Source: JALQTD01 sp036825655
Lineage (GTDB): Bacteria; Bacteroidota; Bacteroidia; Flavobacteriales_D; Sanyastnellaceae
NCBI GenBank assembly: GCA_036825655.1
Contig: DAISXU010000119.1
Coordinates: 1-6,667, forward strand
Reading direction: 5' to 3'
Length of the DNA stretch: 6,667 nt
The notes below the pieces were generated by a model, which was given only the letters and a program-made list of their open reading frames with translations, made no database searches and had not been told where the DNA came from. The translations under genes and the position numbers were made by a program. Below, one piece after another: positions 1-5,585 of the stretch. Position 1 is the first letter of the stretch; the number at the start of each line of letters is the position of its first letter.

Positions 1-1
1 C

Positions 2-1186
2 ATTGGACCTGGAGCAGGCATACAAGGCGGTCAGGTTGTTGCTCAAGGGAATCCGAAAGTCCACTTGGAGGGCGATTCAGTGACTGCCAATTTCCTGTTG
101 GGCCGTCAGTTCATCTCCCTTCCTCAAAAACGACGGAAAGGAAATGGAAAAAAGCTGAAGCTGACAGGCGCCTCTGGCAACAACTTGAAGGATGTGGATT
201 TGGCCATTCCATTAGGAACACTGACCTGTGTGAGCGGTGTGTCAGGAAGCGGGAAGAGCACCTTGGTCAACCAGACCCTCTACCCTGCCCTGCACAACCA
301 TTACTTCGAAGCCACGAGAATGCCCCTTCCGTATAAAGCCCTGAAAGGCCTGGAGCATTTGGACAAAGTCATTGCCATTGATCAAACTCCAATCGGGAGA
401 ACACCTCGATCTAACCCTGCGACTTATACTGGAATTTTCAGCGAAATCAGAACGCTGTTCACAAAATTACCCGAAGCGGCCATCCGAGGTTATAAGCCTG
501 GAAGATTCAGCTTTAATGTAAGCGGTGGACGCTGTGAGGACTGCAAAGGTGCAGGGCTTCGCACTGTTGAAATGAACTTCTTGCCGGATGTCCATGTCAA
601 CTGCGAAACGTGCGGGGGTCGGCGCTACAACCGTGAAACGCTTGAAGTCCGTTACCGCGGGAAGTCCATTGCTGACATCTTGGCCATGACGGTCGATGAA
701 GCGGTCGAATTTTTTGCGGCATTCCCAAAAATCTCTCGGATCACAAAGACATTGCAGGACGTGGGGCTCGGCTACATCACTTTGGGCCAACAAAGCCCCA
801 CGCTCAGTGGCGGTGAGGCACAACGTGTAAAATTGGCCACCGAATTGGCACGTGTAAGTACCGGATCCACCCTTTATGTGCTTGACGAACCCACAACGGG
901 ATTGCATTTCAACGACATCAGGATGCTCATTGATGTGCTGCAGCGGCTTGTGGACCAAGGGAACACCGTCATCGTAATCGAGCACAACTTGGATGTCATC
1001 AAAGTTGCTGATCATGTCATTGACGTCGGACCGGAAGGAGGCCAAGCTGGAGGCCAAATCGTAGCGCAAGGAACGCCGGAAAAGGTCTCGAAATCTGCGA
1101 TGAGCCGAACTGCTCCTTATCTTGTGCGAGCCTTGTCAGGCAAATCGCCTGTGGAGCTAGCGAAAGAACTGGACAGCAAGGCTTAG
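2..1186 (+). CDS. uvrA: UvrA, excinuclease ABC subunit A (C-terminal part, 5' truncated by window edge)
   Basis: Damage-recognition ATPase of nucleotide excision repair; it works as a cytoplasmic dimer that loads UvrB onto damaged DNA. The frame is open to the left edge, so 394 residues are visible of a protein usually about 940 long. Visible residues 1-20 are the tail of the first ABC module (GPGAGIQGGQVVAQG). The second ABC module follows: Walker A GVSGSGKST at about 79-87, the zinc finger with Cys at about 178, 181, 201 and 204 (C-x2-C-x19-C-x2-C, typical spacing), the ABC signature LSGGEAQ at about 268, Walker B YVLDEPTTGLH with the catalytic Glu at about 296, and the switch His in VIVIEHNLDV. 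The end (VGPEGGQAGGQIVAQGTP) repeats the motif at the left edge. All nucleotide- and zinc-binding residues are intact, so the gene looks functional. The real start lies upstream; the in-frame TTG at 65 is an ordinary Leu codon. The next gene begins 19 bp downstream. Confidence 0.97.
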   Translation: MGPGAGIQGGQVVAQGNPKVHLEGDSVTANFLLGRQFISLPQKRRKGNGKKLKLTGASGNNLKDVDLAIPLGTLTCVSGVSGSGKSTLVNQTLYPALHNHYFEATRMPLPYKALKGLEHLDKVIAIDQTPIGRTPRSNPATYTGIFSEIRTLFTKLPEAAIRGYKPGRFSFNVSGGRCEDCKGAGLRTVEMNFLPDVHVNCETCGGRRYNRETLEVRYRGKSIADILAMTVDEAVEFFAAFPKISRITKTLQDVGLGYITLGQQSPTLSGGEAQRVKLATELARVSTGSTLYVLDEPTTGLHFNDIRMLIDVLQRLVDQGNTVIVIEHNLDVIKVADHVIDVGPEGGQAGGQIVAQGTPEKVSKSAMSRTAPYLVRALSGKSPVELAKELDSKA

Positions 1187-1205
1187 CATCTGAACATCAT
1201 CCACC

Positions 1206-1895
1206 ATGGCAAAAGTTTTTAAGCAAAAGGACTGGAATGAAAGCAAGACCAATGACGCTTGGTCCATTTTCAAGATCATGGGTGAATTTGTCGAAGGGTT
1301 CGAAACCCTTCAACGAATCGGCCCATGCATTTCCATTTATGGCAGTGCACGCATGAAGGAGGACTCCCCTGTTTACAACGCATCCCGTGCGGTCGGTCGA
1401 GCACTTGCGGAGCGCGGTTACGGTGTAATTACAGGCGGCGGCCCAGGCGTCATGGAAGCGGGTAATCGGGGAGCTCATGACATGGGCGGCACATCCGTCG
1501 GGCTCAACATAGAACTCCCTTTTGAACAGCACAACAACCCTTACATCGACCGAGACAAGAGCATCGATTTTGACTACTTCTTCGTGCGCAAGGTCATGTT
1601 CGTCAAGTACAGCCAAGGCTTTGTGGTCATGCCGGGTGGTTTTGGCACGCTGGATGAGTTGTTTGAAGCCTTGACCTTGGTACAGACGAAGAAGGTGGGG
1701 CCTGTGCCGATCATCCTTTATGATTCTAAGTTTTGGGCCGGAATGCTGGATTGGATCCGCAGCACGTTGCTCAGCGAATACCTCACCATCTCAGACCACG
1801 ACCCGGACCTCATGCACCTCGCCGATTCACCGGAAGAAGTCGTTGAAATCCTAGATGCATTCTATGCAAAATCCCTCTTAAGGCCTAATTTCTAA
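1206..1895 (+). CDS. LOG-family (TIGR00730) nucleotide 5'-monophosphate phosphoribohydrolase
   Basis: A 229-residue Rossmann-fold protein of the LOG ('lonely guy') family. Characterised members remove ribose 5-phosphate from nucleoside monophosphates, either cytokinin ribotides or ordinary purine/pyrimidine nucleotides. Which substrate applies here cannot be read from sequence. Seen: GGGPGVMEAGNRGA at residues 77-90, the family signature PGGFGTLDE at 143-151, and Arg128-Lys129 in FFVRKVMF. The signature Glu151 and this Arg are the usual active-site pair. The N-terminal ~35 residues (Trp10, Trp19) form a helical extension before the first strand CISIYGSAR. ATG 1206 is chosen because it gives a full-length family protein and lies just 19 bp after the uvrA stop; an ACC precedes the ATG and there is no Shine-Dalgarno sequence. 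It sits in a closely spaced run with uvrA and the following secreted-protein gene, so co-transcription is likely, but no functional link is evident. Many members are annotated only as 'lysine decarboxylase-like', which is a historical misnomer. Confidence 0.92.
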   Translation: MAKVFKQKDWNESKTNDAWSIFKIMGEFVEGFETLQRIGPCISIYGSARMKEDSPVYNASRAVGRALAERGYGVITGGGPGVMEAGNRGAHDMGGTSVGLNIELPFEQHNNPYIDRDKSIDFDYFFVRKVMFVKYSQGFVVMPGGFGTLDELFEALTLVQTKKVGPVPIILYDSKFWAGMLDWIRSTLLSEYLTISDHDPDLMHLADSPEEVVEILDAFYAKSLLRPNF

Positions 1896-1898
1896 ACC

Positions 1899-2840
1899 AT
1901 GCGAATCTTAACATCATTGACCCTTTGCTACATGCCGTTGCATCTGGCCGCACAAGGGTACACCGCAGAAGCATTCAACGCGCTCTACACTCCAATTGAA
2001 GAAGGCATTGATGCCGCTGCTGGATTGTACTGGGATGACCCAGAAGTATCGGTCCCCGTTGGTTTCGACTTCCCCTTGTTTGGGGTTCCCATTTCAACCC
2101 TCAGCTTGTACAACCTCGGTGATATGCTGATCGTTCCTGACATCTCAGGGGGTGCAATGGCAATTTGGCCGTTGAGCCTTGACGTGTCTGACCTCGCGAT
2201 TGCCAACGATTCGCTCGTGTCCACTTTGCATTATGCCACAACCGGCAATGCGCCCAATCGGATCTTCACTTTTGAATGGTCAAATGTTGGCTTTTACAAC
2301 GAAGTGAATGAGGGCATTTTTGAATCCTCGGCCAATTGGCAGGTGGTGCTGTATGAAGCGGACGGCGCCATCGAATTTCGCTTTGGCGGCAGTGCCATTC
2401 AGAACTTAGAGGCCCTCAGCGATGGGTTCCTGACCTCCGGCCTATTTCAGGTGGACGACCTCAACAGCAGCACGGGCGAGTTCTTTCTAGGAAGCGGAGA
2501 ACCCAATTCACCCATGTTCGCAAGCTATTCGGACTTCTATACAGTCTACTACGGTGGCTCCAATTTGACCGGAATGCCCGTTGATGGGCAGGTTTACCGC
2601 TTTACACCGGTTACCAACGGCATCGCCTCAACCACCCCAAAGGAATTCGCTCTGTTCCCCAATCCAATCCGTTCCGGCTTGGTAACATTGAGTTCCGGCG
2701 ACATGGATGTACTCGATAGCCAAGGTCGGCTCGTTTTGTCGCTCAACTCCAATGAGCGCACATTTGATGTTTCAGGATGGAATGCAGGTGTTTATTTGGT
2801 GACAGATGGCATCAACACGGCCCGCCTTTTGGTTCAATGA
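1899..2840 (+). CDS. Small secreted protein with T9SS type A C-terminal sorting domain, function unknown
   Basis: 313 residues. The N-terminus looks like a short Sec signal peptide: Arg2, a hydrophobic stretch from about 3 to 18, and probable cleavage in LAAQG near residue 19. The C-terminal ~65 residues are a type IX sorting domain: FPNP at 253-256, a VLDSQGRLV strand, SGWNAGVYLV, and a short final strand ARLLVQ. The protein is therefore expected to cross the inner membrane by Sec and the outer membrane by T9SS, with removal of the tail. The middle (about 20-240) looks all-beta. The stretch RIFTFEWSNVGFY (121-133), followed by NWQVVLYEADGAIEFRFG (146-163), resembles a beta-sandwich line that recurs in Bacteroidota surface proteins (from memory). 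No catalytic motif was recognised, so no enzyme activity is assigned. ATG 1899 is 3 bp after the LOG stop and gives the signal peptide; there is no Shine-Dalgarno sequence. Export and sorting are well supported; the molecular role is unknown. Confidence 0.88.
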   Translation: MRILTSLTLCYMPLHLAAQGYTAEAFNALYTPIEEGIDAAAGLYWDDPEVSVPVGFDFPLFGVPISTLSLYNLGDMLIVPDISGGAMAIWPLSLDVSDLAIANDSLVSTLHYATTGNAPNRIFTFEWSNVGFYNEVNEGIFESSANWQVVLYEADGAIEFRFGGSAIQNLEALSDGFLTSGLFQVDDLNSSTGEFFLGSGEPNSPMFASYSDFYTVYYGGSNLTGMPVDGQVYRFTPVTNGIASTTPKEFALFPNPIRSGLVTLSSGDMDVLDSQGRLVLSLNSNERTFDVSGWNAGVYLVTDGINTARLLVQ

Positions 2841-2846
2841 AAGCAC

Positions 2847-2859
2847 GGACAACCTGTCC
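2847..2859. repeat. Short palindrome GGACA-ACC-TGTCC, possible second operator half
   Basis: A perfect 5-bp inverted repeat with a 3-bp spacer, starting 7 bp after the stop codon of the secreted-protein gene. Its GACA...TGTC core is the same as the core of the larger inverted repeat downstream; the two GACA elements start 30 bp apart (2848 and 2878), close to three helical turns. Taken alone, a 5-bp repeat is expected by chance many times in a window this size, so the support comes only from the shared core and the location. Inference: it may be an additional binding site for the regulator that reads the larger repeat. Confidence 0.35.
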
Positions 2860-2872
2860 CTTTATCGGCTGA

Positions 2873-2904
2873 AAACTGACAAGAAAGCGACACCTTGTCA
2901 GTTT
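2873..2904. promoter_or_regulatory. Perfect 11-bp inverted repeat upstream of htpG, candidate operator / activator site
   Basis: AAACTGACAAG (2873-2883) and CTTGTCAGTTT (2894-2904) are exact reverse complements separated by 10 bp. Under equal base frequencies, a perfect 11-bp repeat with a 3-10 bp spacer is expected roughly 0.01 times in a window this long, so it is unlikely to be accidental. Its centre lies about 40 bp upstream of the -12 element of the sigma-54-like promoter, which suits a regulator-binding site. The alternative is a transcription terminator for the upstream run: the RNA could form an 11-bp stem. However, the stem is A/T-rich and only three U residues end it before GCUCC, so it would be a weak intrinsic terminator. 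The regulator is not identifiable from the sequence. Confidence 0.6.
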
Positions 2905-2913
2905 GCTCCTGAA

Positions 2914-2928
2914 TGGCGCAATCCTTGC
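2914..2928 (+). promoter_or_regulatory. Candidate sigma-54 (RpoN) -24/-12 promoter for htpG
   Basis: TGGCGC at 2914-2919 and TTGC at 2925-2928 match the sigma-54 consensus TGGCACG-N4-TTGC with exact spacing: GG (2915-2916) and GC (2927-2928) are separated by 10 bp. The only departures from the better-conserved positions are G for A at the fifth base and A for G at the seventh. Transcription would start near 2940, giving a leader of about 18 nt before ATG 2958. An inverted repeat directly upstream would be the natural site for an enhancer-binding activator. No other sequence with this spacing was noticed at the window's other gene starts. Known: sigma-54 promoters need an AAA+ activator. Inferred: that this element is used. 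Confidence 0.5.
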
Positions 2929-2957
2929 CCAAGCGGACGATGTAAAACTGAATCAAG

Positions 2958-4856
2958 ATGCAAACAGGCACGATTAACGTACAAACGGAGAACATCTTTC
3001 CGATCATTAAGAAATTTCTCTACAGCGACCATGAGATTTTTCTAAGAGAATTGGTATCCAACGCCGTTGACGCGACGCAAAAACGCAGAACTCTTGCCAA
3101 GTTGGGAGAGCTGCCAGCCGTTGAAGGCCACCCTCAAGTGGAGGTTGTCATAGATGCTGAAGCGGGCACATTGACCATCAAAGACCAAGGAATTGGCATG
3201 ACCGCAGAGGAGGTAGAGAAGTACATCAATCAAATCGCCTTTTCTGGAGCGACTGAATTTCTCGATAAATACCAAGGGGAGGATGCCAAAACTGCCATCA
3301 TCGGGCACTTTGGATTGGGATTCTATTCAGCGTTTATGGTGAGTGAGCGCGTGGACATCATCACAAGGAGCCAAAAGGAAGGCAGCGTAGCGGTGAAGTG
3401 GAGCTGTGATGGTTCACCCGAATTCACCCTAGAAGACGCTCAACGGGAGATTCCAGGAACCGATATTGTGTTGCACATTCACGAGGAGTCCCAAGAATTC
3501 CTCGAAGAGGATCGGATTGGAGGCATCCTCAACAAGTATTGCAAGTTCATGCCTGAGGAAATCGTTTTTGGCATAAAAACGATCAAAGAAGATGACCCCT
3601 CCGGCGCAACCGATGACGATGGAAATGTCCAGCAAATCGATTTGGAAGTTCCTAATGTCATCAACAAAACCCAGCCTGTTTGGTCGATGCAACCAACAGA
3701 CTTGAAAGACGAAGACTACGCAGAATTCTACCGGGACTTGTATCCGATGAATTTTGAAGACCCTTTGTTTCACATCCACTTGAACGTGGATTACCCATTC
3801 AATTTGACCGGGATCCTTTATTTCCCGCAATTGAAAAAGGAAATGGAATTGCGTCGGGACAAAATCCATTTGTACTCCAACCAAGTGTTCATTACCGACA
3901 ATGTAGAGAACATCGTTCCTGATTTTCTCACGCTGCTCCATGGGGTCATCGACTCACCGGACATTCCTCTGAATGTATCGCGTTCATACCTGCAAGAGGA
4001 CGCCAATGTGAAGAAGATTTCTGGACACATTTCAAAGAAAGTAGCGGACAAACTCGCAGGTATGTTCAAGCATGACCGCGAATCATTTGCCTCTCAATGG
4101 GATGACCTGCGAATTTTCACAGAGTATGGCCAGCTGACAGATGATAAATTCATGGAGCGCTCCAAGAAGTTCATGCTGTTCAAGGACACGGAGGGCAACT
4201 GCTCCACGTATGACGAACTGGTCGGAGCCATCGGTGATTTGCACAAGGACAAGAATGGCAAAATCATCCTGCCTTACACTTCTGACGCAAAAGCACAATT
4301 TGGGTTTGTCAAACCCGCCACTGACCGAGGCTACAAAGTATTGATCATGGAGGGCCCCCTGGCTTCCCACGTGATTCAAAAGCTCGAACAGGAATATCCT
4401 GATGTGCAATTCAAACGCGTTGACTCCGATGTCATTGATTCCTTGATTGAAAAAGACGAGGCATCTACCAGTGCATTGAATGAAGAGCAAGAAACGGCAC
4501 TCAAACCAATCATTGAAGCTGCCTTCCCAGGTGATCAATACAAAGTGAAATTTGCCTCCATGTCTCCTGAAGCAGCGCCCCTTACCATCACCCGGAGCGA
4601 ATTCATGCGGAGGATGAAGGAGCAACAAGCTGTTGGAGGTGGCGGTTTCCAGATGTTTGGTTCTTTGCCTGACAGCTACGATGTCGTAGTCAATGCAAAC
4701 CATCCCTTGGCTCAACGCCTGCTTACCGCTGATGAAGGCGAGGATCGAAACAAACTCGCTCAGCGCGCTGCAGATTTGGCCAGGTTGTCTCAAGGCCTGC
4801 TCGAAGGCGAAGAACTGAGCGCCTTCATCGCCTCAGGTTACCAAGCACTGGCATGA
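2958..4856 (+). CDS. htpG: HtpG, bacterial Hsp90 molecular chaperone
   Basis: A 632-residue homodimeric ATP-dependent chaperone of the cytoplasm that remodels client proteins together with the DnaK system. N-terminal GHKL ATPase domain: FLRELVSNAVDA at 28-39, where Glu31 is the hydrolytic residue and Asn35 the Mg-binding residue; DQGIGMT at 76-82, with Asp76 contacting adenine; and the lid/P-loop element IIGHFGLGFYSAFMV from about 114. The middle domain carries the conserved Arg342 in LNVSR, which contacts the ATP gamma-phosphate. An acidic, low-complexity stretch near residues 210-235 (DDPSGATDDDG) lies where the N and middle domains join. The C-terminal dimerisation domain runs to the end with no eukaryotic MEEVD tail. 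Length is normal for bacteria (about 600-680). ATG 2958 gives the canonical N-terminus; the preceding AATCAAG is at best a weak ribosome site. A sigma-54-like promoter and inverted repeat lie upstream. The stop overlaps the start of the J-protein gene by 4 bp. Confidence 0.98.
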   Translation: MQTGTINVQTENIFPIIKKFLYSDHEIFLRELVSNAVDATQKRRTLAKLGELPAVEGHPQVEVVIDAEAGTLTIKDQGIGMTAEEVEKYINQIAFSGATEFLDKYQGEDAKTAIIGHFGLGFYSAFMVSERVDIITRSQKEGSVAVKWSCDGSPEFTLEDAQREIPGTDIVLHIHEESQEFLEEDRIGGILNKYCKFMPEEIVFGIKTIKEDDPSGATDDDGNVQQIDLEVPNVINKTQPVWSMQPTDLKDEDYAEFYRDLYPMNFEDPLFHIHLNVDYPFNLTGILYFPQLKKEMELRRDKIHLYSNQVFITDNVENIVPDFLTLLHGVIDSPDIPLNVSRSYLQEDANVKKISGHISKKVADKLAGMFKHDRESFASQWDDLRIFTEYGQLTDDKFMERSKKFMLFKDTEGNCSTYDELVGAIGDLHKDKNGKIILPYTSDAKAQFGFVKPATDRGYKVLIMEGPLASHVIQKLEQEYPDVQFKRVDSDVIDSLIEKDEASTSALNEEQETALKPIIEAAFPGDQYKVKFASMSPEAAPLTITRSEFMRRMKEQQAVGGGGFQMFGSLPDSYDVVVNANHPLAQRLLTADEGEDRNKLAQRAADLARLSQGLLEGEELSAFIASGYQALA

Positions 4857-5578
4857 GTGGCTATGGCAAGTGGATTGGAGGAGCGCTCGGTTGGGCCTTA
4901 GGAGGACCAATCGGCGGAATCCTCGGATTCACGCTCGGCGGTATATTCACCAACGCCACCGCTGCGGAAAACTCAAACAGCACCAGTCGCCAGGCCCAGC
5001 CTGGCGACTTCGCTGCTGCACTCATCATATTGAGCGCTGCAGTGATGAAGGCCGATGGAAAAATCATGCGGTCCGAACTGGATTTTGTCAAGGGCTTTCT
5101 GGTCAAGAATTTCGGCAAGCAACAAGCCGAGCAGCTCACCACCCTCCTGCGTGATGTGCTGAAACAACCCATCGATTTGAAAGCCATCGCCCAGCAGGTG
5201 CGCTTCCACATGGAGCACCCGAAGCGGCTGTTGCTTTTGCAGTACCTCTATGGCATCGCAAAATCAGACGGCCAAATCCACACCTCCGAAATCGAGGTCA
5301 TTCGAAGAATTTCGGCCTACCTCGGCATCAGTGAGAAGGACCGAGCCAGCATTGAAGAGCTCTTCTACCGCGTAAAGACCAACCCCTATACCCTCCTCGA
5401 AATTGAGGAGACCGCAACAGACACGGAAGTCAAGCGCGCCTACCGCCGACTCGCAATCAAATTTCATCCTGACAAAGTCGGTGACCTCGGCGAACAACAC
5501 AAAGAAGCCGCAAGCGAGCGGTTCATCGCCATTCAGGCAGCTTATGAGCAAATTAAGTCTGAGCGGGGATTCAAATAA
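4853..5578 (+). CDS. Membrane-anchored TerB + J-domain co-chaperone (DjlA-like Hsp40)
   Basis: 241 residues in three parts. Residues 5-33 form a glycine-rich hydrophobic segment (GGALGWALGGPIGGILG) that reads as a glycine-zipper membrane anchor with a very short N-terminal tail. Residues 53-165 form a TerB-like helical domain with two acidic motifs, KADGKIMRSE (66-75) and KSDGQIHTSEIE (137-148). Residues 178-238 form a J domain with an intact HPD triad at 205-207, so it should stimulate DnaK ATPase. This order (N-terminal TM, TerB, C-terminal J) is that of E. coli DjlA, which is slightly longer and has the J domain facing the cytoplasm. ATG 4853 overlaps the htpG stop as ATGA, which indicates translational coupling and a shared transcript. 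Inferred role: recruiting DnaK, and perhaps handing clients on to HtpG, at the inner membrane. Homologues are often labelled 'TerB family tellurite resistance', but nothing here argues for tellurite. The stop lies 7 bp from that of the convergent gene. Confidence 0.9.
   Translation: MSGYGKWIGGALGWALGGPIGGILGFTLGGIFTNATAAENSNSTSRQAQPGDFAAALIILSAAVMKADGKIMRSELDFVKGFLVKNFGKQQAEQLTTLLRDVLKQPIDLKAIAQQVRFHMEHPKRLLLLQYLYGIAKSDGQIHTSEIEVIRRISAYLGISEKDRASIEELFYRVKTNPYTLLEIEETATDTEVKRAYRRLAIKFHPDKVGDLGEQHKEAASERFIAIQAAYEQIKSERGFK
4985..5009. repeat. Perfect 11-bp inverted repeat (3-nt loop) inside the DjlA-like coding region
   Basis: AGTCGCCAGGC (4985-4995), CCA, GCCTGGCGACT (4999-5009). All 11 bases pair and the stem is GC-rich, so the RNA would form a very stable hairpin. 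It occupies codons 45-53 exactly in frame (SRQAQPGDF), in the linker between the membrane anchor and the TerB domain. No U-tract follows (TTCGCTG), so it is not an intrinsic terminator. Possible roles are a ribosome or polymerase pause after the anchor is made, an mRNA-processing or stability element between htpG and the downstream domains, or a DNA site; none is demonstrated. Confidence 0.7.
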
Positions 5579-5585
5579 CTGGTGC

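Larger units (their letters stand above)
2841..2957. other. Intergenic region upstream of htpG, the longest gene-free gap in the window
   Basis: This 117-bp gap separates the closely spaced uvrA-LOG-T9SS run from htpG. It holds, in order, a 13-bp palindrome (2847-2859), a perfect 11-bp inverted repeat (2873-2904), a sigma-54-like -24/-12 element (2914-2928) and a short leader before ATG 2958. I saw no Bacteroidota housekeeping promoter of the TTTG / TAnnTTTG type, and no CIRCE operator (TTAGCACTC-N9-GAGTGCTAA). An open frame crosses the gap on the + strand, but it overlaps both neighbours out of frame and has no protein-like character. Confidence 0.8.

Noticed and set aside
467..1069. 200-codon open frame antisense to uvrA
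   Set aside because: It lies opposite the highly conserved zinc-finger and signature region of UvrA and shows no family motif; it is a shadow of the coding strand.
1293..1311. Perfect 8-bp inverted repeat GAAGGGTT-CGA-AACCCTTC early in the LOG gene
   Set aside because: An 8-bp repeat with a short spacer is expected about once in a window this size; it lies in ordinary coding sequence (codons 30-36).
1197..1616. 139-codon open frame antisense to the LOG-family gene
   Set aside because: The opposite frame has clear LOG motifs; the antisense product has no recognisable feature and no gene-start context.
2873..2904. Reading the htpG upstream repeat as a strong Rho-independent terminator
   Set aside because: The stem is A/T-rich and only three T residues follow before GCTCC. 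A weak terminator is possible, but the placement next to a -24/-12 element favours a regulatory site.
2806..3045. 79-codon open frame spanning the htpG upstream gap
   Set aside because: It overlaps the ends of both neighbours out of frame, is rich in Arg/Lys/Ser without domain character, and covers the regulatory elements.
3429..3941. 170-codon open frame antisense to htpG
   Set aside because: Opposite an unbroken, motif-complete htpG; no independent coding evidence.
4083..4793. 236-codon open frame antisense to the C-terminal half of htpG
   Set aside because: It is long, but explained by the base composition of the opposite coding strand; there is no domain, signal peptide or start context.
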